64,000 bases of DNA from Robertkochia sediminum (GCF_016786255.1 NZ_JADMKT010000078.1:124001-188000), one strand, 5' to 3'; counted from the first letter of the stretch, positions 36,138 through 46,354 are shown. The notes: generated from the sequence alone by a model not told the origin. Program-made: numbers and translations.

Positions 36138-36792
36138 GTTTCCTGTTCTTGTTTTTCAGCCAGGTATTGCACTGGGAGAAATGCCCGTTACCAAACCAAT
36201 AGCCCCTGTTGGCGCTTAGCGGTGATGGATGTCCGCACTCAAGAATGAGATGCTTCTCCCTATTAATGAGCTTTTTCTTTTTTCTGGCATAGCCACCCCA
36301 TAACATAAATACCACATGTTGCTGTGATGCCGACAAACGGGCGATCACCTGGTCGGTAAATCGCTCCCACCCTTTTCCCTGATGACTTCCTGCTTGTGAT
36401 GCCCTAACCGTTAAGGTGGCATTAAGCAGTAGCACCCCTTGTTGGGCCCAATGAGTAAGGTCTCCGGATACCGGCACAGGGTTTCCAGTATCAGCATGGA
36501 TCTCCTTAAAGATATTCACCAGGGATGGAGGGTGTTTTACCCCCTCATTTACAGAAAAGCAAAGACCATGGGCCTGGCCTTCCCCGTGATAGGGATCCTG
36601 CCCAAGGATCACCACCTTAACCTCTTCAGGAGCACAATATTCAAAGGCCTTATACACATAAGCTTCAGGCGGATAACAGGTGTGCTGATCGTATTCCCGC
36701 GCTACGTGATCCATAAGCGATTTAAAATAAGGCGCCGCTAACTCGTCCTTCAGTAGGGATCGCCATTCACGGGGTAGTTGGTTCATGATCAT
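36124..36792 (-). CDS. ung: Uracil-DNA glycosylase
   Basis: Ung excises uracil from DNA as the first step of base excision repair. The 222-residue protein has family motif 1, VVILGQDPYHGEGQAHGLCFSV (catalytic Asp in GQDPYHG), motif 2, GVLLLNATLTVRA, and the His-loop GHPSPLSANRGYWFG. It is convergent with the substrate-binding gene (14-bp overlap of the 3' ends) and divergent from mutS2, with 97 bp between starts. Identification is secure. Confidence 0.97.
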   Translation of the reverse strand: MIMNQLPREWRSLLKDELAAPYFKSLMDHVAREYDQHTCYPPEAYVYKAFEYCAPEEVKVVILGQDPYHGEGQAHGLCFSVNEGVKHPPSLVNIFKEIHADTGNPVPVSGDLTHWAQQGVLLLNATLTVRASQAGSHQGKGWERFTDQVIARLSASQQHVVFMLWGGYARKKKKLINREKHLILECGHPSPLSANRGYWFGNGHFSQCNTWLKNKNRKPIEW

Positions 36793-36854
36793 AGGGTTAT
36801 TTTTTTGGGTTAGCCGATTTCTGAATTGAATTCAGAATTGCCGTATAAGTTATG

Positions 36855-36862
36855 TAAATTTG
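36855..36862 (+). promoter_or_regulatory. -7 box (TAAATTTG) of mutS2
   Basis: This TAnnTTTG match lies 27 bp before the mutS2 ATG at 36890, in the short divergent region with ung. No TTTG is seen at the expected spacing upstream. Confidence 0.5.
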
Positions 36863-36889
36863 TGCTGCTCAAAAAGCCTCCTAAAAGCA

Positions 36890-39070
36890 ATGCATAAAAT
36901 AACAGAAAAAACATTGAACGACCTTGAACTGAACAAGGTTCTGGAACAAATAAGCGAATGCTGCGTTACCGGACCGGGCCGGGCCCTGGCACTGAAAACT
37001 GCACCATTTCGCGAGGAGGAAGCTATCATGTCTTCGCTGAAGCAAACGCATGAGTACCTGGCATCGTTCGAAAACAACAATACCATACCCAATCACTACT
37101 TTGACCCTATTCATGAAGAGCTCAAGATGCTACAGATCGAAAATAGTGTTCTTGAAATTGAAAGCTTCAGAAAGATCGCCGGCATTTCGGCCACAGTGAA
37201 TGAGCATCTCAAGTTCTTTAAGAAGTTCGAAGAATACTATCCGCATTTGGCTTCGGCTTGCAACCATATGGAACTTACCACTCTTTTTGTGGATGAGACC
37301 GGAAAAGTGATCGATCGTTTTGGAGAGATCAAAGACAACGCCTCAGAAGCCCTTTATCACATCCGAAAGGCCATGGGCATGGTGCGCAACAAGATCAACC
37401 AAAGTTTTGGCAGCGCGCTTTCCAATTATGCATCTGCCGGTTATCTTGATGATATTCGCGAAAGTGTGATCGACAATAAACGCGTATTGGCTGTGACGGC
37501 CATGTACCGCAAGCGTATTAAGGGTTCTATCCTTGGCCATTCCAAAACCGGCAGTATAGTCTATATGGAACCGGAATCTACCCATCAGTACAACAGGGAA
37601 CTGGACAACCTGAAATACGAAGAGACCGAGGAGATCCAGCGTATCTTAAAGGCGCTTACCAATACATTCAGGCCGTTTACGGCATTATTGGCCGATTACC
37701 AGGATTACCTTTCCATGACCGACCTTACTGCGGGAAAGGCGAAATATGCGGCTTCTATTAACGCCTTATTGCCTGAGATCACCAAAGAAAGGGTCATGCA
37801 TTTCAGGGAAGCCTACCACCCCTTATTGCTTGTGGCCAACCGCAAGGAAAATAAACCCACCTATCCGCAAACCGTAACCCTGGAGCAGGAAAACAGGATC
37901 ATCGTGATCTCCGGACCCAATGCCGGAGGAAAGAGTATCACCCTCAAGACCGTCGGATTACTACAGCTCATGCTGCAATGCGGTATTCTGATCCCTGTAC
38001 ACGAACGAAGCTCTACGTTTCTGTTTGACCGTATTCTCACCGATATTGGCGACAATCAATCTATAGAGAATCATCTGAGTACCTACAGCTACCGACTGAA
38101 GAACATGAACTACTTTTTGCGAAAATGCAATGATCGCACCTTGTTCCTGATCGATGAGTTCGGAACGGGGAGTGATCCTGAGCTTGGTGGAGCCCTTGCT
38201 GAAACCTTCCTGGAAGTATTTTACGAGCGGGAAGCCTATGGTATTATAACCACCCACTACTCCAACCTTAAAATGTTGGCCAACGAACTTCCGCACGCCA
38301 TGAATGCCAATATGATGTTCGATCGCCGAACACTTGAGCCTGTATTTCAATTGGTACTCGGAGAAGCCGGTAGCTCCTTCACATTCGAGGTTGCTCAAAA
38401 GAACGGGATCCCGTACAGTCTGATCAACAGGGCTAAAAAGAAGATCGAACGCGGAAAGGTTCGATTTGACGCCACCATCGCCAAACTGCAAAAAGAACGC
38501 AGTAAAATGGCCAAGACCTCAAGTTCCCTGAAGGATGAGGAGGAAAAAACCAGAGAGGAAGCCAGGAAAATGGAACAGCTCAATACCCGTTTAAAGAGCA
38601 AGCTGGAAAGTTACCAGGAACTCTTTGACCATAACCAACGTATGATCTATCTCGGGAATAAGATCAACGAGATCGCCGAGAAGTATTTTATCAACAAGAA
38701 GAAACGACCACTCATTTCTGAATTCCTCAGGATCGTAGAAACAGAAAATTCGAAGCGGAAGAAAGAATCGGCGGCCAAAAAGCGATCAGAGCGCGAACGT
38801 AAGGAGGTTATTGCGAAAGAATTGGAGAAAAAGGTTGCCGTGATCCGGGAAAAGAAAAAAGAAGAGAAGAAAAAGAAAGCTGCAGAACAGGTTAAACCAA
38901 AACCAAGACCGGCCTTGAAAGTGGGCGACCGCGTGCGCCTGGAAGACGGGCGTGCCGTTGGAAGCATTGACACCATAGAAAAGAACAAGGCCATTGTAAA
39001 TTACGGCATGTTCACGACCTCTGTGGCATTGGATAAACTGGAATTGGTCGAGGCCAAAAAACGATCCTGA
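36890..39070 (+). CDS. mutS2: MutS2-family ATPase lacking a Smr domain
   Basis: A 726-residue MutS2 protein. N-terminal residues ~1-300 are the helical core and lever (MHKITEKTLNDLELNKVLEQISE). The ATPase domain has Walker A GPNAGGKSITLKT near residue 345, DEFGTGSDPELGGALAE (Walker B/signature) near residue 420, and TTHYSNLKML after it. Residues ~530-660 are a long basic coiled coil (KKERKEVIAKELEKK). The C-terminus is a short KOW-like beta module (ALKVGDRVRLEDGRAVGSIDTIEKNKAIVNYG), and the endonuclease Smr domain found in other MutS2 proteins is absent. A role in ribosome rescue or suppression of recombination is known for the family. The start at 36890 follows a -7 box. Confidence 0.93.
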   Translation: MHKITEKTLNDLELNKVLEQISECCVTGPGRALALKTAPFREEEAIMSSLKQTHEYLASFENNNTIPNHYFDPIHEELKMLQIENSVLEIESFRKIAGISATVNEHLKFFKKFEEYYPHLASACNHMELTTLFVDETGKVIDRFGEIKDNASEALYHIRKAMGMVRNKINQSFGSALSNYASAGYLDDIRESVIDNKRVLAVTAMYRKRIKGSILGHSKTGSIVYMEPESTHQYNRELDNLKYEETEEIQRILKALTNTFRPFTALLADYQDYLSMTDLTAGKAKYAASINALLPEITKERVMHFREAYHPLLLVANRKENKPTYPQTVTLEQENRIIVISGPNAGGKSITLKTVGLLQLMLQCGILIPVHERSSTFLFDRILTDIGDNQSIENHLSTYSYRLKNMNYFLRKCNDRTLFLIDEFGTGSDPELGGALAETFLEVFYEREAYGIITTHYSNLKMLANELPHAMNANMMFDRRTLEPVFQLVLGEAGSSFTFEVAQKNGIPYSLINRAKKKIERGKVRFDATIAKLQKERSKMAKTSSSLKDEEEKTREEARKMEQLNTRLKSKLESYQELFDHNQRMIYLGNKINEIAEKYFINKKKRPLISEFLRIVETENSKRKKESAAKKRSERERKEVIAKELEKKVAVIREKKKEEKKKKAAEQVKPKPRPALKVGDRVRLEDGRAVGSIDTIEKNKAIVNYGMFTTSVALDKLELVEAKKRS

Positions 39071-39095
39071 GGTTAAAAATCCTTAACTTTTACCC

Positions 39096-39521
39096 ATGGA
39101 ACTGGAACAAGGAAAAAAGATCATACTCTTTGACGGGGTTTGCAATTTGTGCAACGGTGCAATAAATTTTGTAATCGACCGCGACCGAAGGGATGTATTC
39201 CGATACGCTTCTCTACAGAGTGAAACGGGATCCAGGTTACTGTCTGAGCGCAATATAAACCCCGAAGAAACCGATTCTATCGTCCTCATAGAGCCGGGAA
39301 TGGCTTGGTTCGTTAAATCTGACGCGGCCATGGAAATAGCCAAAGACCTGGGATGGCCATGGAAGGCCTTATCCGTGTTCAGCTATATACTTCCGGGGGT
39401 TTTTCGCGACAGGATCTACGACCTTATTGCAGCCAACCGCTATAAATGGTTTGGCAGGAAAGAACAGTGCATGATCCCCACCCCAGACCTTCGCTCCAAG
39501 TTTCTTGACGACCTGGAATAG
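39096..39521 (+). CDS. DCC-family thiol-disulfide oxidoreductase-like protein
   Basis: A 141-residue protein of the DUF393/DCC family. It is recognised by the N-terminal IILFDGVCNLCNGAINFVIDRDRRDVFRYASLQSETG, which contains the CxxC of the predicted thioredoxin-like active site; the family name comes from the DxxCxxC pattern. The C-terminal YKWFGRKEQCMIPTPDLRSKFLDD is also typical. The function is unproven. It follows mutS2 by 25 bp and may share its transcript. Confidence 0.9.
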   Translation: MELEQGKKIILFDGVCNLCNGAINFVIDRDRRDVFRYASLQSETGSRLLSERNINPEETDSIVLIEPGMAWFVKSDAAMEIAKDLGWPWKALSVFSYILPGVFRDRIYDLIAANRYKWFGRKEQCMIPTPDLRSKFLDDLE

Positions 39522-39599
39522 GCGATTTTTTTTATCCCGGCATACTTTTGAACAGCGTCTCGTCGTTATTTAGGTATAACCAAAGCTTAAACGCATACG

Positions 39600-40658
39600 A
39601 TGAGACTACCTATTCTTTATCCGGCTTTCCTATTATTTTCTCTTTTATTTCTATCCTGTGGCAATGCCGATGACGGCCCCAACACCCAAGGCATAGATCC
39701 CTGCCTCGACCTGGGGAAAAGTGAACTCCGCGTGACCATACAGGAAGAATACACCACCCTGCCCGGTAAGGTTTCGGTTTTCTTTAAGGTTAACGATGTC
39801 TCCGGTGATCCGGTACCCGGGCTCACCGCAAGTAGCTTTAATATTTACGAGAAAGGAAGGAATGACAATTGCTTTAATCCGATCTCTGCAACCGAATCGA
39901 ACGCGCGCATTTCTCCCAACGAGCAGATCTTCAGGCAGCATACCCTGCTAGTACTCGATCTCTCTAATAGTGTGCTCAGTCAAAGTCTCCAGGAGCTCAA
40001 GAGCGCCTCGGTAAGTTTTATAAGAAATGTCATGCCCGTAAATCCGAATCCCGCCTATCAAATGGGGATCTTCTGGTTTGACGGGGAAGATGTACTTCAC
40101 GAGCTTCAAGGCTTTACCGAAGACCGCGATGTGCTCACAGCGGCCATCGAAAGTATTACTACCAATATTAGCCAGGACCCTTCTACAGACCTTTACGGAG
40201 CAGTGATCAAATCGACCGCTATCGCCAATGACCTGGTTATGGCTGCCGATAACGAGGAGATCATTTCTGCGGCCTCTGTGGTATTATTTACCGACGGAAC
40301 CGACCAGGCTGGGCGCTACACGCGAAATCAAGCCTTGGGAACCGTGGAAAGTGCCGACGAGAACATCAGCTTTTTCAGTATAGGACTGGGATCAGAGATC
40401 GACGAGGCCGTTCTCCTGAACATTGGGAAGACCAGTAGTGTTTTTGCAAATAATAAAGAAGAACTGGAAGCCACTTTCAATGAGATCTCCGAAGCTGTTG
40501 GCGGACAAGCCCGTAGTTTTTATCTTTTCGAGTATTGCAGCCCTAAACGAGATGGTAGTGGTATCAATCAACTGGTGATACAGGCCGTAGACGGATCCCG
40601 AAGCGGAGCCGTTCAAACCAAATTCGATGCTACCGGATTTACCTCGGGTTGCCGGTAA
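39600..40658 (+). CDS. VWA-domain lipoprotein
   Basis: A 352-residue lipoprotein; the signal ends in LLFLSC (Cys20), followed by GNADDGP. Residues ~110-320 form a von Willebrand A domain with the MIDAS start LLVLDLSNSVLSQ (D-x-S-x-S) and the segment SVVLFTDGTDQAGRY. Before it, residues ~40-105 are a strand-rich segment of the form seen in Ig-like presenters. It probably binds another protein at the cell surface in a metal-dependent way. It is followed by a bidirectional terminator. Confidence 0.9.
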   Translation: MRLPILYPAFLLFSLLFLSCGNADDGPNTQGIDPCLDLGKSELRVTIQEEYTTLPGKVSVFFKVNDVSGDPVPGLTASSFNIYEKGRNDNCFNPISATESNARISPNEQIFRQHTLLVLDLSNSVLSQSLQELKSASVSFIRNVMPVNPNPAYQMGIFWFDGEDVLHELQGFTEDRDVLTAAIESITTNISQDPSTDLYGAVIKSTAIANDLVMAADNEEIISAASVVLFTDGTDQAGRYTRNQALGTVESADENISFFSIGLGSEIDEAVLLNIGKTSSVFANNKEELEATFNEISEAVGGQARSFYLFEYCSPKRDGSGINQLVIQAVDGSRSGAVQTKFDATGFTSGCR

Positions 40659-40677
40659 CTCACGGCTTGTCCTATAA

Positions 40678-40722
40678 ACAAAAGATCCCCCCGTTTTTGC
40701 GGAGGGATCTTTTGTTTTTATT
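40678..40722. terminator. Bidirectional terminator between VWA and helicase genes
   Basis: A 10-bp stem (40680-40689 with 40704-40713) extends through a C/A mismatch to a closing CCG/CGG and a T-rich loop. It is flanked by A-rich sequence and TTTTGTTTTTA. It overlaps the last codon of the convergent helicase gene. Confidence 0.88.
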
Positions 40723-42220
40723 GGTATGCTTTGACAATGTTTACCCGAAGCTTTTTAAAGTAATCATCGGCAAGCCAGTCTCTGTAGTTTTTGGTACTTT
40801 TTGCTATACACTGGGAGTATCTGTTTATGCGGCAATCGATATCGTCTCTGAGCTCCATGGCCAGCATTCTTGCCTCGTAGGCATCCTCACTGTTTTCGAC
40901 ACACATGCGTGTATGTTGCTCTAAGGATCGCTCCAGGATCACCTTAGAACGTTGTCCGTTCTTCAACACCTCGTCGTAAATACTTTCCACATCAAAGGTT
41001 ACCACCGGGGTATTCGCGAACTTCTCGCGAATGTGGTTAGGCATCTGGTAGAAGAAATTACGTTCGATCTCTTCATCGTCTTTAATGCTTTCCAGGTAAA
41101 AATCAGGGAATTTAAAGATGTGTTGCCAATCTACGGGATCGCTCCACAATCCGAAGCGGGCAACGTTATTCCCCAGGTCGATCACCGTAAAGTTCTTCTT
41201 ATTGGCCAGAACCCTTGATCCCCTACCGATCATCTGGAAATAAAGCGTTAAAGAACGCGTAGCCCTGTTCAGGATAATGCTCTCCACTGTAGGCTCATCG
41301 AATCCGGTAGTAAGAATACTTACCGAACTCAAAATAGCATCCGGGGTATCTCTGAACCACCTCAGGATCTCCTTACGCTCGTTACTACTATGGGTATTAT
41401 CCAGGTGACGAACGGGGTATCCCGCTTCCCTGAACAATTCATAAACGTACCAGGAGGTGTTGATCCCGTTATTAAATATCAGGGTCTTTTTACCCTTAGA
41501 ACGCTCCTCATATGCCGTAAGCAGCTTTTCCTGCATATCGAGCTTTGAGTAAAGAGCCTCAGACGACTTAACGGTATAATCGCCATTGATACCTACCTTA
41601 AGAGAAGTTAGCCCTACGTCATAAGAATAGATCTCTGCCTTGGCGAGGAACCCCTTATCTATAAGGGCCTGAATAGGTTCTCCTGTAATGAGTTCGTTGT
41701 AATTATCCTTCATCGGAAGTTTAATATTAGAACTCAGCGGGGTGGCTGTAACCCCAATGATAAAGCTCTTTTTAAAGAACGAAAGGAGTTTACGGAACGA
41801 ATTGTAATGCGCCTCATCAATAATGACCAGGCCAACATCGTCAATTTCCAGTTTCTTATCGTAAAGTCGGTTCTTGAGCGTCTCGACCATGGCTACGAAA
41901 CACATGTATTCGTGCTGATCGGGCAGCTCCTTCACCTTGCTGTTTATGATCTTATTCTTGACTTTGAAGCCACGTAGCATCTTAGAGGTCTGCTTACTCA
42001 ATTCGATACGATGGGTAAGCACAACCACCTTCTTTCCGGTTTCTTCAATATACCTTCTCACGATCTCCGAGAAGATCACCGTTTTACCACCACCCGTAGG
42101 TAGCTGGTAAAGCAAATGATAGTTATCAGGGCGGTTATTAATGCGATCGAAGATCTCGTCTATGGCGCCTTTTTGATAGTCATAAAGCTCTTTTTTCTCT
42201 ATTTCATCTATCGCATACAT
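40718..42220 (-). CDS. DEAD/DEAH-box helicase (SF2)
   Basis: A 500-residue SF2 helicase. Motif I is QLPTGGGKTVIF near residue 40-50, motif II is IIDEAHYN (DEAH) near residue 135, motif III is TATPLSS, and the C-terminal RecA-like lobe has the Q/R-rich motif VI QMIGRGSRVLANKKNF near residue 345. The N-terminal LYDYQKGAIDEIFDRI is the Q-like entry. It has no extra domain that names a pathway. DNA repair or RNA processing are both possible. It is convergent with the VWA gene and divergent from FKBP. Confidence 0.92.
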   Translation of the reverse strand: MYAIDEIEKKELYDYQKGAIDEIFDRINNRPDNYHLLYQLPTGGGKTVIFSEIVRRYIEETGKKVVVLTHRIELSKQTSKMLRGFKVKNKIINSKVKELPDQHEYMCFVAMVETLKNRLYDKKLEIDDVGLVIIDEAHYNSFRKLLSFFKKSFIIGVTATPLSSNIKLPMKDNYNELITGEPIQALIDKGFLAKAEIYSYDVGLTSLKVGINGDYTVKSSEALYSKLDMQEKLLTAYEERSKGKKTLIFNNGINTSWYVYELFREAGYPVRHLDNTHSSNERKEILRWFRDTPDAILSSVSILTTGFDEPTVESIILNRATRSLTLYFQMIGRGSRVLANKKNFTVIDLGNNVARFGLWSDPVDWQHIFKFPDFYLESIKDDEEIERNFFYQMPNHIREKFANTPVVTFDVESIYDEVLKNGQRSKVILERSLEQHTRMCVENSEDAYEARMLAMELRDDIDCRINRYSQCIAKSTKNYRDWLADDYFKKLRVNIVKAYQ

Positions 42221-42446
42221 AATTCCAGGGCAGCTTAAATTTCAATCCAGCAAAATTAATCGAAATAAGGGATACACTGAAATTTTAGGCGGCTAAATCT
42301 GAAAATTAACACAACCGTATGAATGTCAGGATATCAACGAGCGTTTTCACGAATCTTAACAAAATTCATATGGTTGTCCGATATATTAGGAGTAGTTTCG
42401 TAGCTTATTTAAAATCGGGCCACTGGCCCACCCTAAAAATAATTTT

Positions 42447-42875
42447 ATGAGTCAAGTAAAAGCTAACGACACTGTAAAAGTTCATTACACCGGTAAACTC
42501 ACAAACGGGCAGGTTTTTGATAGTTCCCTGGAAAGAGAGCCCCTTGAATTTACCCTCGGTAAAGGAATGCTTATCCCCGGATTCGAGAACGGGATCCTTG
42601 ATATGAAAGTAAACGAAAAGAAAACTATTGAGATACCTGCAGAGCAAGCCTATGGTGATACCCGCGAGGAACTCATCCAGGAAGTACCAATGAGTGAGCT
42701 TCCGGAAGAGATAAAGCCTGAGGTAGGAATGCAACTTATTTCTAAGGCGCCTGACGGACGTGAAATTCCGCTTATGGTTTCTGAAGTAAAAGAAGAAAGT
42801 ATCATGGTAGACGCCAACCACCCACTGGCTGGAAAAGACCTGATCTTTGATGTAGAGGTGATCGAGATCCTCTAA
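42447..42875 (+). CDS. FKBP-type peptidyl-prolyl isomerase (SlyD-like)
   Basis: A 142-residue cis-trans isomerase. The start VKANDTVKVHYTGKLTNGQVFDSSLEREPLEFTLGKGMLIPGFENGILDM is the FKBP fold, with the active-site residues around VFDSS and FTLGKG. The segment YGDTREELIQEVPMSELPEEIKPEVG is the insert-in-flap chaperone loop of SlyD-type enzymes; the protein lacks the His/Cys-rich metal tail of E. coli SlyD. It helps protein folding. A terminator follows, and a weak hairpin (GGGCC-ACT-GGCCC) lies near 42416-42431 before the start. Confidence 0.93.
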   Translation: MSQVKANDTVKVHYTGKLTNGQVFDSSLEREPLEFTLGKGMLIPGFENGILDMKVNEKKTIEIPAEQAYGDTREELIQEVPMSELPEEIKPEVGMQLISKAPDGREIPLMVSEVKEESIMVDANHPLAGKDLIFDVEVIEIL

Positions 42876-42894
42876 TTCTTTCTCAACATACATT

Positions 42895-42938
42895 CAAAAG
42901 CACCGATGGCATGAACTTGCTGCCGGTGCTTTTTTTAT
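42895..42938 (+). terminator. Terminator of the FKBP gene
   Basis: A 9-bp stem (42897-42905 with 42924-42932) is followed by a T-run (TTTTTTT). It is 21 bp after the FKBP stop. Confidence 0.85.
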
Positions 42939-43091
42939 GACGATATATCCTTCTACCTTCATGGTTTTTTAAATAAATTTTCTTAAAAAAACCTTAAAGT
43001 TATTGTATTTCAGGCGTTTAAGATTTGTTTTACTTGCTTTTCTCACAAAAAAATGTTATTAAGAGGATAATTCCTTAATAAGAGAAAATAT

Positions 43092-43955
43092 ATGAGACAA
43101 CTAAAGATCGTTAAGCAGGTTACCAACCGCGAATCCAAATCCCTTGATAAATACCTACAGGACATCAGCAAGATCGATATGATCACCGCCGAAGAAGAGG
43201 TGGAGCTGGCCCAGCGTATCAAACAAGGAGATCAACTGGCTCTTGAGAAACTCACCAAGGCCAACCTGAGATTTGTGGTGTCGGTGGCCAAACAGTACCA
43301 GAATCAGGGACTAAAGCTTGCCGATCTTATTAATGAGGGAAATATAGGACTGGTAAAAGCCGCTAAAAGATTTGATGAGACCCGTGGTTTCAAGTTCATA
43401 TCGTATGCGGTTTGGTGGATTCGTCAATCGATCCTTCAGGCCCTGGCCGAACAGTCGCGAATTGTGCGTTTACCGCTAAACAAGATCGGCTCGATCAATA
43501 AGATCAATAAGGCCTTTTCTTTCCTCGAACAAAAACACGAGCGTCCGCCTTCTGCAGAAGAGCTGGCACGGGAGCTTGACATGACCGTTAAAGATGTCAA
43601 GCAATCGCTAAAGAATGCCGGAAGGCATGTCTCTATGGACGCCCCGCTCAAGGAGGGCGAATCTTCAAGCTTATACGACGTTGTCAAATCGGCAGAATCA
43701 CCTAATCCAGACAAAAAGTTGCTGCATGATTCTTTGTTCACAGAGATCACCAGGGCACTTGACACCTTGTCGACACGTGAGGCCGATGTGATCAAATTGA
43801 ATTATGGCATTGGGCAGGAACAACCCATGACCCTGGAGGAGATCGGAGATATCTTTGATCTTACCAGAGAACGGGTAAGGCAGATAAGGGAAAAAGGTAT
43901 TAGACGCCTTCGCCACAATTCCAGAAGTAAGATCCTGAAAATGTACCTGGGGTAA
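43092..43955 (+). CDS. rpoD: Primary RNA polymerase sigma factor
   Basis: A 287-residue sigma-70 that directs RNA polymerase to housekeeping promoters. Region 1.2 is at the N-terminus ([27 protein letters not shown]). Region 2 has [56 protein letters not shown], region 3 has [19 protein letters not shown], and region 4 has [28 protein letters not shown]. Region 1.1 is absent, as is usual in Bacteroidota, and this fits the TTTG/TAnnTTTG promoters seen in the window. The gene is preceded by ~200 bp without clear promoter motifs. Confidence 0.96.
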   Translation: MRQLKIVKQVTNRESKSLDKYLQDISKIDMITAEEEVELAQRIKQGDQLALEKLTKANLRFVVSVAKQYQNQGLKLADLINEGNIGLVKAAKRFDETRGFKFISYAVWWIRQSILQALAEQSRIVRLPLNKIGSINKINKAFSFLEQKHERPPSAEELARELDMTVKDVKQSLKNAGRHVSMDAPLKEGESSSLYDVVKSAESPNPDKKLLHDSLFTEITRALDTLSTREADVIKLNYGIGQEQPMTLEEIGDIFDLTRERVRQIREKGIRRLRHNSRSKILKMYLG

Positions 43956-44021
43956 CCATACCACTTTTTATTAGTGACAAACATCTATTTCTGCATTCCT
44001 TACGTATAATATTTAAAATGC

Positions 44022-46292
44022 GTGAAGATGAAGTGGAGATTTCCCGGTAATTTCAAAAAAATACTGGCTATCTTTTTAGGTAGCCTTTTCTTTTTATCCC
44101 TCTTATTCCTGATATCTGTATTTTCCGGATTCTGGGGTCCACTACCCGGCAAAAAAGCACTGGCATCCAAAAACCTGGATCTGGCCACCGTACTGGTAGA
44201 CCACCACGGACAAACCATTGGAAAATTATTCAGGGAAGACCGCATTCCTATATCGATCGAAGACATGCCTCCTCACCTTCTTGAGGCCCTCGTGGCAACT
44301 GAAGATGCCAGGTTCTACGAGCATAGTGGTACGGATACAAAAAGTCTTTTTCGCGTTTTCATTAAGACCATTGTCCTGCAAAATGCCTCTTCAGGAGGTG
44401 GCAGTACCCTGACCCAACAATTAGCAAAGAATCTTTATGGAAGGGAAAGATCGGGGAATCTGGCCCTGGTTGCCCATAAGATCAGAGAGTCTGTGATCGC
44501 ATCACGCCTGGAAGAACTTTACACTAAGGAGGAACTATTGGAGAAATACCTTAATACGGTTTCCTTTCCCGACAATACCTACGGCATAGAAAGCGCCTCA
44601 AGGCGTTTTTTCAGTAAACCTGCAGCAGCATTAACATTACCTGAAGCAGCCGCGCTCATCGGGTCTCTAAAAGCAACCCATACCTATAACCCTCGTTTAT
44701 TTCCTGAACGAAATATGCAAAGGCGTAATGTGGTATTACATCAAATGCTGAAATACGGCAAGATCGATGAAGCCTCCTACCTCGAATTAAGCGAACAACC
44801 TTTGATTCTCGAACTGAATTCCAAACGAATAACCCACGATCGCGCAGCCTATTTCAGAGAACAGGTGAGAAAAGAGCTGGAAGCCTGGGTAGCGACCTTT
44901 CAAAAGGAGAATGGTGAAGAGATCGATCTATACAGGGACGGACTCATCATTAAAACTACCCTTGACCTGGATATGCAGGTCATGGCCGAAGAAAGTGTAA
45001 AACAGCACATGGAGTCCCTGCAAAAGGTATTTGAGGCAAGTTATGGCAAACGCGCTCCATGGGATAAGAATACCACCCTTGCCAAAGCCGTGATCAAAGA
45101 ATCTGCCCCCTATAAGAAATGGGCCGCGCAAGGATGGCCTCATCAAGCGATCATGGATTCGCTCGAGGCCAGATCAGAGAAACAAATATTCACCTGGCAG
45201 GGCACAAAAAAACGCAACCTGAGCACTACAGACAGCTTATTGCACTACCTTAAACTGATCAATGTAGGCTGGGTAAGCCTGGATCCTCCAAGTGGCGCCG
45301 TAAGAACCTGGATCGGGGGCATCGACTACGATCATATCCAGTACGATCACGTAGTACAAAGTAAAAGGCAGGTGGGCTCTGTCTTTAAACCCATAGTCTA
45401 TGCCACCGCCATCGAACAGGGAATCCCTGCATGCACCTATTATGACCTGAGAAAGATCGCCTACAAGAACCTGGGCGGTTGGACCCCTGAGAATGCCTCG
45501 GAAAAAGACGATAAAAAGTACATGAACTATTCTATGGAATACGCCTTAAGTCGCTCTGTAAATACAGTTTCAGTTAAGGTGATGGAAGATGCCGGTATAC
45601 CCAATGTCATAAGTACCGCCAGGAACATGGGAATCTCCTCCCCCCTGCCGCCAGTGCCATCGCTGGCGCTTGGAACGGCCGAGCTTTCGGTACTGGAAGT
45701 AGCCCGTGCCTATACAGCCTTTGTGAATAATGGAATACCCAGTGACCCCTATTTTATAGAAGAGATCACCACCAATGATGGTAAGGTCTTATTTACCCGT
45801 GAACCGCAACAACCCAATACAGCTGCCTTTTCAAAACGAACAGCACAAACCATACGTGAAATGCTCAGGTCGGTAGTGAGAGAAGGTACCGCCAGCCGAC
45901 TGGCCGGACGTTACGGAATACATGCCGAGATAGCAGGTAAAACAGGTACCACCCAAAATAATAAAGACGGATGGTTCGTTGGCTTCAACCCCGGGATCGT
46001 AAGCGTTTCCTGGGTCGGGTTAGACGATCAACGACTTGGATTTAATTCGACCGCAATTGGTCAGGGAGCGAATTCGGCACTGCCCCTATTTGCCTTGTGG
46101 TGGCAACAGCTGGAAGATCACAGACCTTCGAAAGCCTTGACTACAGCCAAATTCGAAACCCCTGAAGCAGAGGTGCTGGAAGCCTTAGACTGTAAGACAG
46201 AAAAAAGGGACGGATTCTTCAAGCGGCTATTCAAGAACCCGAACAAGACCCGCAACAAGGATTTTAAAGGCATTCCAAACCAGGGGAAATAA
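44022..46292 (+). CDS. Class A penicillin-binding protein (bifunctional peptidoglycan synthase)
   Basis: A 756-residue PBP1-type enzyme that polymerises and cross-links peptidoglycan. An N-terminal membrane anchor (residues ~10-35) precedes the glycosyltransferase domain: ATEDARFYEHSGTD (catalytic Glu), GGSTLTQQLAKNLYG and EKYLNTVSFPDNTYGIESASRRFF. The transpeptidase domain has SVFKPIVYATA (S-x-x-K nucleophile), SRSVNTVS (SxN) and GKTGTTQNNKDGWFVG (KTG). The start shown is GTG at 44022; an ATG at 44028 is equally possible. It stands between rpoD and the MscS-like gene. Confidence 0.94.
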   Translation: MKMKWRFPGNFKKILAIFLGSLFFLSLLFLISVFSGFWGPLPGKKALASKNLDLATVLVDHHGQTIGKLFREDRIPISIEDMPPHLLEALVATEDARFYEHSGTDTKSLFRVFIKTIVLQNASSGGGSTLTQQLAKNLYGRERSGNLALVAHKIRESVIASRLEELYTKEELLEKYLNTVSFPDNTYGIESASRRFFSKPAAALTLPEAAALIGSLKATHTYNPRLFPERNMQRRNVVLHQMLKYGKIDEASYLELSEQPLILELNSKRITHDRAAYFREQVRKELEAWVATFQKENGEEIDLYRDGLIIKTTLDLDMQVMAEESVKQHMESLQKVFEASYGKRAPWDKNTTLAKAVIKESAPYKKWAAQGWPHQAIMDSLEARSEKQIFTWQGTKKRNLSTTDSLLHYLKLINVGWVSLDPPSGAVRTWIGGIDYDHIQYDHVVQSKRQVGSVFKPIVYATAIEQGIPACTYYDLRKIAYKNLGGWTPENASEKDDKKYMNYSMEYALSRSVNTVSVKVMEDAGIPNVISTARNMGISSPLPPVPSLALGTAELSVLEVARAYTAFVNNGIPSDPYFIEEITTNDGKVLFTREPQQPNTAAFSKRTAQTIREMLRSVVREGTASRLAGRYGIHAEIAGKTGTTQNNKDGWFVGFNPGIVSVSWVGLDDQRLGFNSTAIGQGANSALPLFALWWQQLEDHRPSKALTTAKFETPEAEVLEALDCKTEKRDGFFKRLFKNPNKTRNKDFKGIPNQGK

Positions 46293-46354
46293 CCTTTTAC
46301 AGGATTTTAATACTCTGAAAATCCTGCTAATTTTGTATTCCAAATAGTACAACC

